Below are positions 26,256 through 34,889 of a stretch of 64,000 nt of DNA, piece after piece. Made by a program: the position numbers and the translations under genes. Position 1 is the stretch's first letter; each line of letters starts with the position of its first letter. The notes below the pieces were generated by a model that was not told the DNA's origin, did not search any database, and saw only the letters and a list, made by a program, of their open reading frames with translations. The stretch is from JADGRA01 sp052143535 (GTDB lineage: Bacteria > Myxococcota > Myxococcia > Myxococcales > Myxococcaceae): assembly GCA_052143535.1 (NCBI GenBank), contig JBKQSS010000048.1, positions 16,167-80,166 on the forward strand, in the 5' to 3' direction.

Positions 26256-27293
26256 TCACCCCAAGTGCGCGAGAGGACGAGGTTCCGGTCGCGAGATGGG
26301 TGGGTCAATCGCCGACGGGCCGTCCGGGGCGACCCGGGGCAGAAACAGCGTCAAGTCCTCCGGCAGCGGCGCGGTGAAGACCGTCCTCTCGCCGGAGACC
26401 GGATGGGGCAGAGACAAGCGCGCGGCATGAAGCGCGTGCCGCTTGAGTCGCAGTCGCACCCAGGCCTCCGGCTCGAGGCAATGGCGGCTGAAACGGTCGA
26501 AGTAGCCGGGGTCCGGCCCGTACATTTTATCCCCCACCAGTGGAAAGCCCGCGGACTGCAAGTGCACGCGAATTTGGTGCTGACGGCCGGTCTCCGGAAA
26601 ACAGCGCAGCAGCGCGAAGGGCTCGCCCTCTCGCACAAAGCGGTGGGCGACGTGGAAGCGCGTCCGAGCCGGACGGCCGGCGGCGTCCACGCGGACTGCA
26701 ATACGGATGGTGGGAGTGCCCTCGAGCAGCGGCGCATCCACCAGGAAGGCATCCTCGCCGGGCCACCCCTCCACAATGGCCAGGTACTCCTTCTCGACGG
26801 TGCCGTCTTGGAAAGCCCGCATCAGCTGACGCGACGCCTCTGGCGTCCGTCCACACACCAACAGGCCAGACGTCTCGCGGTCCAGGCGGTGCGCTGGAGC
26901 AACCAGGAAGCCAGGGCCGTGCTGCCGCAGCAAGAGGGCCACCACCGTCCCGTGGTGGTAACGCGCGGTGGGATGGATGGGCAGGCCGGCCGGCTTGTCC
27001 AGCACCAGGAGCGCCTCGTCTCGGTACACCTCGCGAAGGTTTTCCGGCGTCGCCGGCTCCACCAGACTCCGTCGGCGCAGCCGAAAGGTGAGACCAGGCC
27101 AGACCCGGGTGCTGGCCTTGAGGGGGACGTCGGACAAAAGCGCGGTGCGAAGGATGCGCTGGACCCGCACCCGCGATAGCCGTCGAATTTTCTCGCACAG
27201 GTAGCGGTCCAGCCGCCAACCCGCGTAATTGGGTTCAACGGTAAACGTCACCTCCACGACGCCCTCGGCGACTTCGTCTATTGTCTCGGCCAT
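26256..27293 (-). CDS. RluA-family pseudouridine synthase
   Basis: Converts specific uridines in rRNA or tRNA to pseudouridine. The protein (345 residues from the ATG at 27293) has an S4-like N-terminal part (YAGWRLDRYLCEKIRRLSRV), then LLVLDKPAGLPIHPT and the catalytic block APAHRLDRETSGLLV, in which the Asp of HRLDRETSG is the nucleophile, and RQHQIRVHL further on. The target site cannot be told from sequence. The ATG at 27293 overlaps the ATG of the divergent PEGA gene within CATG. In-frame GTG codons at 27257 and 27251 preserve the whole fold, and the second has a GAGGG 10 bases upstream, so the true start may be inside. Confidence 0.9.
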   Translation of the reverse strand: MAETIDEVAEGVVEVTFTVEPNYAGWRLDRYLCEKIRRLSRVRVQRILRTALLSDVPLKASTRVWPGLTFRLRRRSLVEPATPENLREVYRDEALLVLDKPAGLPIHPTARYHHGTVVALLLRQHGPGFLVAPAHRLDRETSGLLVCGRTPEASRQLMRAFQDGTVEKEYLAIVEGWPGEDAFLVDAPLLEGTPTIRIAVRVDAAGRPARTRFHVAHRFVREGEPFALLRCFPETGRQHQIRVHLQSAGFPLVGDKMYGPDPGYFDRFSRHCLEPEAWVRLRLKRHALHAARLSLPHPVSGERTVFTAPLPEDLTLFLPRVAPDGPSAIDPPISRPEPRPLAHLG

Positions 27294-28368
27294 GCGCAGG
27301 TGGGTCCTAGCGGCGCTGGCGCTCTTTGTCACCTCCGCGGCCGCCGCCCCAAGCAAGGGACTCGCCGTGGTGGAGATGAGCGCCCCGTCGAGCATGCAGG
27401 GATTGGCGGCCCAATTGACGCGCCAAGTCCTCGACGCCGCCCAAGCCCAGCGGATGAAAGTGGTGACCCCGGACGAGCTCGAGACGTTTCTCGGGCCGAA
27501 GGACGTTGCGGCCTTGAAGCAGTGCGGGCCGGCAGCAGGGTGTTTGTCGGCGCTGTTGGCGAACCTCCCCGTCAACCGCGTCGTCGTTGGAACGCTGGCC
27601 CGCGACCAGTCGCATTACCTCGTCCACTTCTGGCTCATCTCCCTCACCCCGCCCACCACCGTGGCCGAGGTGGACCGCGCCATTCTCATCGCCTCGCGAC
27701 GCCTGCAGCCTGACGTCGCAGCAGCACTCCCGGCCCTGTTGCGCGGAGAACAAGAGGCCAAGGGGACACTGGTGCTGGACAGTACCGTCACCGAGGCCAC
27801 GGCCAGCCTCGACGGCGAGCCGCTGGGACGGACGCCGCTGACGCGGTTGCTCAAGCCCGGCAAGCACGAGGTGCACATCTCGCACCCGGGCTATTACCCA
27901 GTGGACCGCCTGGTGACGGTGGAGGCAGGCCAGACGACGCATGAAGTCGTCCGGCTGGTGGCCGTCCCGGGCACGGAGCCGTTGCCGCTGCCGCCGCCGG
28001 AAACCTCAACCCCGGTAGCGTCCGGCGGCTTCCGCGTTCCCGTCGCGGGGTGGGTGGCTCTCGGCGTGGGCGTCGCGGCCGGGGCCGCCGGAGCGGTTCT
28101 GGCCGTCTCCGCGCACGACAACCAGGACCAACTGCTTGCCGGCTACAACCCTGCCCACAACACCTACCAGGGTTTCCGTTCCCAGGCGCTGAGCGGGCAG
28201 AATCAGGCCACCTGGGCCAACGTCTGCTTCGGGATTGCCGGCGCGGGACTCATCACCTGGGGCGTTCTCACCTGGATTGCCAGCAGCGCCCCGGCCGAGT
28301 CGCACACCTCGGTGGGCGTCGGCGTCGGGACACACGGCGCCACGCTGTCCGTCGCTGGGAGCTTTTAG
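27292..28368 (+). CDS. PEGA domain-containing exported protein
   Basis: A 358-residue envelope protein. It starts with a signal peptide (MRRWVLAALALFVTSAAAA). A first domain (about 20-150) looks like a sensor-type alpha/beta fold of the kind seen before PEGA repeats in myxobacterial proteins, with a pair of cysteines in QCGPAAGC. A PEGA domain follows (TVTEATASLDGEPLGRTPL to GYYPVDRLVTVEAGQT, about 165-220), then a Pro-rich linker and two C-terminal hydrophobic segments (AGWVALGVGVAAGAAGAVL; FGIAGAGLITWGVLTW). PEGA domains bind surface structures or act as scaffolds. The start is fixed by the signal peptide, and it overlaps the divergent pseudouridine synthase start. The Cys-rich lipoprotein gene follows one base after the stop. 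Confidence 0.83.
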   Translation: MRRWVLAALALFVTSAAAAPSKGLAVVEMSAPSSMQGLAAQLTRQVLDAAQAQRMKVVTPDELETFLGPKDVAALKQCGPAAGCLSALLANLPVNRVVVGTLARDQSHYLVHFWLISLTPPTTVAEVDRAILIASRRLQPDVAAALPALLRGEQEAKGTLVLDSTVTEATASLDGEPLGRTPLTRLLKPGKHEVHISHPGYYPVDRLVTVEAGQTTHEVVRLVAVPGTEPLPLPPPETSTPVASGGFRVPVAGWVALGVGVAAGAAGAVLAVSAHDNQDQLLAGYNPAHNTYQGFRSQALSGQNQATWANVCFGIAGAGLITWGVLTWIASSAPAESHTSVGVGVGTHGATLSVAGSF

Positions 28369-28369
28369 C

Positions 28370-28813
28370 ATGCAGCGACCGACCTCCTTTGCGCTTTTGG
28401 CAATGGCTGTGGCACTCGGTGCCCTGGTACTCGTGCGGTGCAGCTTCGGCATCAACCCGGATGAGGGCTACTTCGCCTGCACCACAGTGGCCGACTGCAC
28501 CAGTGGGCAGGACTGCGTGCCCAACCCCGACGGCGGCAACGGCCTGTGCTACCCAGTGGGCGCCTGCCTTCCGGACGTCGTCCCCTGCGGTGCGGGGCAA
28601 GGGTGTGTGGATGGTGGCTGCGTCGACTGCACCGCCTGTGCCGTGGCGGCCTGCGCCGGGGCCTCGTGCGTTCTGGACGGCGGCCCACAGCAGTGTCTGA
28701 GCCGGGTGGTGCTACCGGACGGTGGCCTGGCCGACGCGGGCGGAGGGACGCTGCCCGACGGCGGCTTTTCCGACGCCGGCGGGCCCACCACCTACGTCTG
28801 CGACTTTCCTTGA
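28370..28813 (+). CDS. Cysteine-rich secreted protein or lipoprotein
   Basis: A 147-residue exported protein. The N-terminus is strongly hydrophobic (FALLAMAVALGALVLV) and ends in RCSF, so lipid attachment at that Cys is possible, although Arg before the Cys is unusual. The mature part has many cysteines in pairs (FACTTVADCTSGQDC; CVDGGCVDCTACAVAAC) and a low-complexity LPDGGLADAGGG / LPDGGFSDAGG tail. This style is common in myxobacterial surface proteins of unknown function. The gene begins one base after the PEGA gene ends, so they are one transcript. The last 22 bases overlap the convergent acetyltransferase gene. Confidence 0.72.
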   Translation: MQRPTSFALLAMAVALGALVLVRCSFGINPDEGYFACTTVADCTSGQDCVPNPDGGNGLCYPVGACLPDVVPCGAGQGCVDGGCVDCTACAVAACAGASCVLDGGPQQCLSRVVLPDGGLADAGGGTLPDGGFSDAGGPTTYVCDFP

Positions 28814-29265
28814 GACGGTGATGGCGAGGCCGTCTGGTAGACGTCCGGACGGCGAATCTCCATGGCCCGCGCCGGGTCCGCCAACGGCACGAAGCCGTGT
28901 CGGCGGTACAGCGAATGGGCGTCTCGGGTGGCCAGGCTCCAGCGCCGCAGCTTCTCGAGCTCGGGGTGAGCCATGACGGCCGCCATCAGCGCATCGGCGA
29001 TGCCACGCCTCCGGTGGCTTTCGACGACGAAGACGTCGCATACCCAGGCGAAAGTGGCGCGGTCGGTGACGACGCGGGCAAACCCCACCTGACGGAGGCC
29101 CTCGTAGGCACCGAAGCACAAGGAATTCGCGAGCGCTCCTTCGAGCACCGCCCGGGGAATGCCGGACGACCAATAGCTGTGGCTCAAGAACGCATGCAAG
29201 ACGTCCACGTCGAGGCGGGTGGGGTCGCAGCTGATGTCGATGCCGTCCGGAGCTTGTCGCGCCAT
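28792..29265 (-). CDS. GNAT family N-acetyltransferase
   Basis: A 157-residue acetyltransferase that should use acetyl-CoA. Motif A is visible as DVFVVESHRRRGIADALM, where the R-x-x-G-x-A type loop binds the cofactor, followed by LATRDAHSLYRRHGFVPL, the usual C-terminal GNAT element. The N-terminal SYWSSGIPRAVLEGALAN stretch matches the subgroup of small GNAT proteins of unknown substrate. Its 3' end overlaps the Cys-rich lipoprotein gene by 22 bases. Its start is 134 bases from the divergent pyruvate carboxylase gene. The acceptor molecule is not known. Confidence 0.87.
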   Translation of the reverse strand: MARQAPDGIDISCDPTRLDVDVLHAFLSHSYWSSGIPRAVLEGALANSLCFGAYEGLRQVGFARVVTDRATFAWVCDVFVVESHRRRGIADALMAAVMAHPELEKLRRWSLATRDAHSLYRRHGFVPLADPARAMEIRRPDVYQTASPSPSQGKSQT

Positions 29266-29399
29266 AGGAAGCGCAGCGTCCCATAGAGGCCCGGCCGGGC
29301 GGGAGCACAGCTGAGTCGCCGCTGCCCCGGGGGGAGGGGCCGCCGGGGGGGGGAAACAGGTTCCCTCGCACGGAAGGGGGCGCTTAGTCTGCTTCCGTC

Positions 29400-32300
29400 A
29401 TGCCCAGCCCGCTCAAGAAAGTCATGTGCGCCAACCGGGGCGAAATTGCCATCCGCGTCTTCCGCGCCTGCAACGAGCTCGGCATTCGCACTGTGGCCAT
29501 TTACAGCGACGAGGACCGCGTCAACGAGCACCGACACAAGGCCGACGAGGCGTACCGCGTCGGTCACGGGAAACGTCCGGTGGAGTCGTACCTGGGCATC
29601 GAGGAAATTCTCGACGTGGCTCAAGCGGCCGGCGTGGACGCCATCCATCCTGGCTACGGCTTCCTCTCGGAGAATGCAGACTTTGCCGACGCCTGCGAGC
29701 GCCGCGGCGTGCGCTTCATCGGTCCACGTCCCGCGGTAGTACGGCTGATGGGCGACAAAGTGGCGGCCAAGCGCCTCGCCGAACGGGTGGGCGTCAGCGT
29801 TGTGCCAGGCACCAGCCTGGAGGGCACCGAGCAGGAGATGCTCGCCGCGGCCCGGCGTTTTTTCGAGCGCAACGGGCCGGTCATGGTCAAGGCCGCCCAC
29901 GGCGGTGGGGGCCGCGGTATGCGGGTGGTGCGCAAGCGGGAGGAGCTTGAGCAGTCGCTCGCCGAAGCCCGCTCCGAGTCGCAGCTCGCCTTCGGGAGTC
30001 CGGTGGTTTTCCTCGAGGCGTTCCTGGAGCGGGTGCGTCACCTCGAAGTGCAGATTCTGGGCGACCTCGAGGGAAACCTCGTCCATCTGCACGAGCGCGA
30101 TTGTTCGGTGCAAAGGCGTCAGCAGAAAGTCATCGAGATTGGGCCGGCGCCCAATGTCTCGGACAGCGTTCGCGAGAAGCTCTTCGACTCGGCGCTCAGG
30201 TTGATGCGAGCGGCCGAGTACTCGAGCGCGGGCACGGTGGAGTTCCTCGTCGCCGGTGAGGCCGTCCACTTCATCGAAGTCAACGCCCGGCTCCAAGTGG
30301 AGCACACCGTCACCGAGCAGGTGACGGGGGTGGACCTAGTCCAAGCCCAGCTGCGGATTGCCGAGGGCTACTCCCTTGCCTCCGAGGAGATAGGCATCGA
30401 CGGCCAGTCCTCCATTCAGCCGCGCGGTTTCGCGCTTCAGCTGCGCGTCACCACTGAGGACCCGGCGAACAACTTTCTCCCCGACGCGGGCACCATCCAG
30501 GCCTGGCGGCCAGCGACCGGCTTCGGCATCCGGCTGGACGGCGGCAACGGTTACCCCGGTGCAGTCATTTCCCCCTCCTACGACTCGCTTTTGGTGAAGG
30601 TCATCGCCTATGCGCCGACGTTCCGGGGCGCTGTCCGCAAGGGACAGCGGGCACTGCGCGAGTTTCGCATCCGCGGGGTGAAAACCAACCTTCACTTTCT
30701 GGAAAATGTCCTGCAGTCCGAGGCCTTCCTGAGCGGCGAGACGTACACCCGCTTCGTCGACGAGACGCCGTCGCTCTTTCAGTTCGCCCCGCGGCGGGAC
30801 CGGGCCACCAAGCTGCTTCACTACCTGGCCGATGTCATCGTCAACGGGCACCCCACCGTCCCCAAGGCAGCACGCCGGCGGTCGGTGGAATTCGCGCCTC
30901 CTCGCCTCCCGGAGCTGTCGCGCGGGCCGCCTCCATCCGGCACGCGCCAAATCCTCGATGACAAGGGACCCGCCGGACTGGCCGCCTGGGTCAAGGCGCA
31001 GAAGCGCGCGCTGCTTACTGACACCACCATGCGCGATGCTCACCAGAGTCTCCTGGCCACCCGGCTGCGCACCATCGACTTGTTGCGGATTGCTCCGGCC
31101 ACCGTCCGACTGGCGCCAACGCTCTTTTCCCTAGAGTGCTGGGGAGGCGCCACCTTCGACACTGCCTACCGCTTCCTCAACGAGGACCCGTGGCAGCGGC
31201 TTCGGGCGCTGCGGGCTGCTGTGCCCAACATCCTGCTCCAGATGCTCCTTCGCGGAGCCAATGCGGTTGGCTACACCAGCTACCCGGACAACCTGGTGGA
31301 GGCTTTCGTCGACGAGGCGGCGGAGGCAGGCATCGACGTCTTCCGGGTATTCGACTCGCTCAACGACCTCGACTCGATGGAGGTGAGCGTCCGCCGCATC
31401 CTTCGGACGGGGAAAGTGGCCGAAGTCGCCATGTGCTACACGGGCGACGTCTCCAACGAGAAGCGGCCCAAGTATGACCTCGCCTACTACGCCGACCTGG
31501 CCCGGCGCATCGAGGACATGGGCGCCCATTTCCTGTGCATCAAGGACATGGCCGGGCTGCTCCGACCACGGGCGGCGGCGCTCCTCATCGACCGACTGAA
31601 GCAAACCACCCAGCTGCCCATTCACCTCCACACCCACGACACCTCCGGCAATGGCGGCGCGGCCTACCTGGAGGCCATCGACCACGGAGTGGACATCGTC
31701 GACGTAGCGCTTGCGCCGATGGCCGGCCTCACCAGCCAGCCGTCAATGAATGCGCTGGTCTCCGCCCTGCGGGGCTACCCGCGCGACACCGGCATCACCA
31801 ACAAGCTGCTGCAGCCGCTGGCCGACTACTGGGAGGACGTCCGGGAGCCGTACAGCCCCTTCGAGTGCGGGCTGAAGAGCTCGACCTCGGAGGTGTACTT
31901 CCACGAGATTCCTGGCGGTCAGTACTCCAACCTCCGGCCTCAGGTGGCCGAGATGGGGCTGTTGCCCAGGTGGAACGACGTCAAGGTGGCCTTCGCGGTG
32001 GTGAACCTCTTGGTGGGAGACATCCCCAAGGTGACGCCCTCCTCGAAGATGGTGGGCGACTTCGCCATTTTTCTCTTGAAGAACGACCTCCTGGTGAAGG
32101 GCTCCACCCTGGAAGCCAGCGTCGCCGCCACACGCGCGCTGGTGCTTCGGGAGGCCGCGCGGCTGGACTTCCCGTCCAGCGTGGTGGGCTACTTCCAGGG
32201 ACACCTCGGGCACCCGCCGGGGGGCTTCCCGGAGGACCTCCGCCGGGCGGTGCTCAAGGGGCTCCCCACCGTCGCGGGGCGCGCCGGGGCTAGCCTCGCT

Positions 32301-32891
32301 CCGCTCGACCTCGAGGGGCTGCGCACAAAGCTGTCCGAACGGACGGGGCGACCCGCGCGGCGCGACGAGGCGCTCTCCTCGGCGCTCTACCCACGGGTCA
32401 TGGAGGAGTACCTCGACGGCTACGCCCGCTTCGAGGACGTCTCCATCCTCGACACGCCGCTCTATTTCTACGGGCTGGAAGTGGGCCAGGAGGTATGGGT
32501 CGACATCGAGCCCGGAAAGACGCTCGTCATCGCGCTTTCGGCGGTGGGCGAGCCGGACGAGAACGGGATGCGCACCGTCTACTTTGAGCTCAACGGCCAC
32601 GGCCGCCAAGTCACGGTGCGGGACCGGGCACGGGCGCCGGCCATCCAAGAGGCACGCAAAGCCGACAAGGACAACGCCAACCATGTCGGTGCCTCCATGC
32701 CGGGCACCGTCATCGGACTCCACGTCAAGGTGGGGGACGCCGTGGCGGCTGGCGCCCCGTTGCTCACGCTCGAGGCGATGAAGATGGAGACGGTGGTGCG
32801 CGCGGTGCGGGCGGCGACGGTGAAAGAAGTCGTCGCGGCGCTGAAGAGCCGGGTCCAAGCCGGGGATTTGCTCGCCGTGCTCTCTTCCTAA
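29400..32891 (+). CDS. pyc: Pyruvate carboxylase
   Basis: Carboxylates pyruvate to oxaloacetate with ATP and bicarbonate, feeding the citric acid cycle and gluconeogenesis. The 1163-residue single chain has the full domain order: biotin carboxylase (MCANRGEIAIRVFRACNELG at the start; KAAHGGGGRGMRVV ATP loop; EVNARLQVEHTVTE), a carboxyltransferase domain from about 540 (DTTMRDAHQSLLATRLRT; metal-site HLHTHDTSG) and a C-terminal biotinyl domain with biotin attached at Lys-1128 in LEAMKMET. Length matches bacterial single-chain enzymes. It stands alone between the divergent GNAT gene and the convergent Pro-Val repeat gene. Confidence 0.97.
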   Translation: MPSPLKKVMCANRGEIAIRVFRACNELGIRTVAIYSDEDRVNEHRHKADEAYRVGHGKRPVESYLGIEEILDVAQAAGVDAIHPGYGFLSENADFADACERRGVRFIGPRPAVVRLMGDKVAAKRLAERVGVSVVPGTSLEGTEQEMLAAARRFFERNGPVMVKAAHGGGGRGMRVVRKREELEQSLAEARSESQLAFGSPVVFLEAFLERVRHLEVQILGDLEGNLVHLHERDCSVQRRQQKVIEIGPAPNVSDSVREKLFDSALRLMRAAEYSSAGTVEFLVAGEAVHFIEVNARLQVEHTVTEQVTGVDLVQAQLRIAEGYSLASEEIGIDGQSSIQPRGFALQLRVTTEDPANNFLPDAGTIQAWRPATGFGIRLDGGNGYPGAVISPSYDSLLVKVIAYAPTFRGAVRKGQRALREFRIRGVKTNLHFLENVLQSEAFLSGETYTRFVDETPSLFQFAPRRDRATKLLHYLADVIVNGHPTVPKAARRRSVEFAPPRLPELSRGPPPSGTRQILDDKGPAGLAAWVKAQKRALLTDTTMRDAHQSLLATRLRTIDLLRIAPATVRLAPTLFSLECWGGATFDTAYRFLNEDPWQRLRALRAAVPNILLQMLLRGANAVGYTSYPDNLVEAFVDEAAEAGIDVFRVFDSLNDLDSMEVSVRRILRTGKVAEVAMCYTGDVSNEKRPKYDLAYYADLARRIEDMGAHFLCIKDMAGLLRPRAAALLIDRLKQTTQLPIHLHTHDTSGNGGAAYLEAIDHGVDIVDVALAPMAGLTSQPSMNALVSALRGYPRDTGITNKLLQPLADYWEDVREPYSPFECGLKSSTSEVYFHEIPGGQYSNLRPQVAEMGLLPRWNDVKVAFAVVNLLVGDIPKVTPSSKMVGDFAIFLLKNDLLVKGSTLEASVAATRALVLREAARLDFPSSVVGYFQGHLGHPPGGFPEDLRRAVLKGLPTVAGRAGASLAPLDLEGLRTKLSERTGRPARRDEALSSALYPRVMEEYLDGYARFEDVSILDTPLYFYGLEVGQEVWVDIEPGKTLVIALSAVGEPDENGMRTVYFELNGHGRQVTVRDRARAPAIQEARKADKDNANHVGASMPGTVIGLHVKVGDAVAAGAPLLTLEAMKMETVVRAVRAATVKEVVAALKSRVQAGDLLAVLSS

Positions 32892-32937
32892 CCCGCACCG
32901 TTGAGGGGAGAGGGCCCAGCTGACGCGCGCGCCGTCT

Positions 32938-33348
32938 TCAGGGCGATGGCACCACTGCGTACACCAGCTGCGTTCCGTTGAATTGCGGGCGGTAATAGAC
33001 GCCGCCGCAATTGTGGTAAACGACGCCGCCCAAATTAACGGCTGCACAGGCGGGAGGCAGCACGACCACCACCGTGCCGAAAGGGGGTGGCGGCACCGGG
33101 TGCACCACCACCACCACCGGAGGCGGCGGGGCCGGACGCACCACCACCACCGTCGCCGGCGGCGGCGGTGGGCGGACGACCACCACGGCCGGTGGAGGAG
33201 GCGGCGGCCGCTTCACCGCCACCGCGCCGCCATTGGGCCCGACCGCCACCGCGCCGTGCGGTCCTGCAACAAAGCCACCGGCCAGCGCCCCCGTGCTCAA
33301 GACGAGGACGGCAGCCGCCAGCTTCGAGCCGAGGGCGACAGGCTTCAT
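32938..33348 (-). CDS. Secreted Pro/Val-repeat protein (DUF6515-like end)
   Basis: A 136-residue exported protein. A signal peptide (LAAAVLVLSTGALA) is followed by a low-complexity centre in which Pro runs alternate with Val runs four times (PPPPPP-AVVVVRPPPPP-ATVVVVRPAPPPP-VVVVVHPVPPPP, about 48-90), then CAAVNLGGVVYHNCGGVYYRP near the C-terminus. The last part resembles small periplasmic DUF6515-type proteins; this is a pattern resemblance, not a search result. The ATG at 33348 overlaps the TGA of the DUF2092 gene as ATGA, so the two are coupled. Function is unknown; a rigid Pro-rich stalk in the periplasm is plausible. Confidence 0.72.
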   Translation of the reverse strand: MKPVALGSKLAAAVLVLSTGALAGGFVAGPHGAVAVGPNGGAVAVKRPPPPPPAVVVVRPPPPPATVVVVRPAPPPPVVVVVHPVPPPPFGTVVVVLPPACAAVNLGGVVYHNCGGVYYRPQFNGTQLVYAVVPSP

Positions 33349-34151
33349 GGTGTTCCCTTCTCCGGGGAAGGCTGAGGCATCATCTCCGCGCGAGTACTTC
33401 CTGGCGGGGGGGTGAAGACGAAGTCCTTTGGCGGGACACTGCCGCCCAGCTTCCAGTCCGAGAGGTCGAGGATTTCGCGGGGGGCTCCCGGGACGGACTT
33501 AAAGGTCACTGCAATGCGACGGGGGAGCGGCCGCCGGCCACGCTCGACCCAGAGTTGCCAATCGACGTCTCTCTCGGTGAAGGCGAGCTGGTCGCACTCC
33601 ACCCCATCGACTTGGGCCTTCCCAACGACGAAGGCCGTGACCAGCCCCTGACTCATCACCGCAAAGGGGTCGGACGTGAGCAAGGGGGAGATGGTGAAGA
33701 CGGCGTCGTACTTGTCCCTGAGGAAGTCAATCGTCTGGTCGACAGTCGGTGGGCTCGCCGTTCTACCGAAGGTCTTTCTCACCGGGTCGAACAGGGTCAC
33801 CGTTTTCCCGTCGTACCAGAGGCTCACGTTGGTGATGTCACCGCGAACGTCGATGCGCGCCCTGTCTGGCCGTTGCAGCTGGACGCGGCTGGTCCGGTAA
33901 AAGGCAACCTGCTGTCCGGTGGTAGCCAGCTCTTCGCTGTACCCTTTCACGGTGAAGGCCAGCGTCTGACTCGAACTCAGAAACGCGCTCATCCTTCTGA
34001 GCACGTCAAAGGCTGCAGGCTCGAACGGCGTGGCGTCGGAGGTGGCGCCCGACGGAGGGACTCCACCGTCTTGCTCGTTCTGGGCGTGCACAGTGGGGAC
34101 GAGCAGGAGTCCCACAAGCAGGGCTGCCCACGCACTCCGCTTCGCTGTCAT
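33345..34151 (-). CDS. DUF2092 family exported protein
   Basis: A 268-residue exported protein. The signal peptide is SAWAALLVGLLLVPTVHA. The body has the DUF2092 pattern: a RMSAFLSSSQTLAFTVKGY segment, then RVQLQRPDRARIDVRGD, TVTLFDPVRKTFGR, DQLAFTERDVDWQLWVERG and a closing segment LGGSVPPKDFVFTPP. The fold is of the LolA/LolB type, a lipid- or lipoprotein-handling beta-barrel. I chose the ATG at 34151; an in-frame TTG at 34166 would add five residues. It is coupled to the Pro/Val-repeat gene. Envelope function is inferred. Confidence 0.83.
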   Translation of the reverse strand: MTAKRSAWAALLVGLLLVPTVHAQNEQDGGVPPSGATSDATPFEPAAFDVLRRMSAFLSSSQTLAFTVKGYSEELATTGQQVAFYRTSRVQLQRPDRARIDVRGDITNVSLWYDGKTVTLFDPVRKTFGRTASPPTVDQTIDFLRDKYDAVFTISPLLTSDPFAVMSQGLVTAFVVGKAQVDGVECDQLAFTERDVDWQLWVERGRRPLPRRIAVTFKSVPGAPREILDLSDWKLGGSVPPKDFVFTPPPGSTRAEMMPQPSPEKGTP

Positions 34152-34250
34152 TTTGGCAACCTTCAAACACTCGGCTTGTAGCGCAAGCGGTTGGGCGCTG
34201 CCCAGGCAAAAGCGGGGCGCTGCCGTCGCCAGTCGCCGCTAAGGCTGCTT

Positions 34251-34889
34251 CTAGTGGCTGGGGACGGGAGCGGCAGGAAGGACGGTCCTCATGTCCTGGA
34301 GAAATTCCTGGACGATGCTGTTCAGTCCCTCGTTCCAGGCGTTGGCCACGGCGGTGGCCGACTTTTCAGGCAGTGGTAGACGGCGCAGGTAGGCCTTGCG
34401 CAGCAGTGGCGTCACCGGCTCGGGCAAGGGCGGCACGGAGAGCACCACCAATTCCACCGCGACCGCCGCCATCGGCTTGTCCGGGACGGTGAAGTCCCCT
34501 TCCAAGTCGCTGACATAGGCCTCGACCAAGAGGTCGGCCGGCAGAGGACCCCCCAACTCCACCATGTCCCGGACGAAGTCCATGTTGGAAAGCGAGGCCC
34601 GAAGCAGGGCCAGCACCAAGTCACGGGGCGAGGCGGCGAGAACGGCGTAAGGGTCCTTCTCGAAGCTGTGGGGGCCGGAGCGGTAGCTGAGGGCACGACC
34701 GGCAAATTCCGGCGCCACCTCCACTCGGTCCACCGCCACCGCGTACGCGCCGGGCGCCGCCTTGGTGCTCACCATCGGGGGCGGGTCAATGGCAAAAATC
34801 TGCGGCCCACTGGGCGGCTTGGCCAGACAGCCCACAGCTCCCAAGGCGAGTCCCAAGAGGCCCGCGACCCGCAGCGATGGACGATTCAC
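34251..34889 (-). CDS. ABC-type transport auxiliary lipoprotein
   Basis: A 212-residue lipoprotein (signal VAGLLGLALGAVGC, Cys-21 as acceptor) of the ABC transport auxiliary (PqiC/YmbA-like) type. The start is a GTG at 34889 overlapping the TGA of the MlaD-like gene as GTGA. It is the last gene of a four-gene operon in which each junction is a four-base overlap (MlaE, MlaF, MlaD, then this). The protein probably sits on the inner side of the outer membrane or in the periplasm and completes the lipid path across the periplasm. It contains SYRSGPHSFEKDPYAVLA and a C-terminal NEGLNSIVQEFLQDM helix typical of the group. Confidence 0.8.
   Translation of the reverse strand: MNRPSLRVAGLLGLALGAVGCLAKPPSGPQIFAIDPPPMVSTKAAPGAYAVAVDRVEVAPEFAGRALSYRSGPHSFEKDPYAVLAASPRDLVLALLRASLSNMDFVRDMVELGGPLPADLLVEAYVSDLEGDFTVPDKPMAAVAVELVVLSVPPLPEPVTPLLRKAYLRRLPLPEKSATAVANAWNEGLNSIVQEFLQDMRTVLPAAPVPSH

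Noticed and set aside
29184..30305. Long frame opposite the start of pyruvate carboxylase
   Set aside because: Shadow of the biotin carboxylase domain; no motifs.
32990..33260. Repeated Val/Pro codons as a CRISPR-like or tandem DNA array
   Set aside because: The repeats are protein-level low complexity with imperfect DNA units, not spaced direct repeats.
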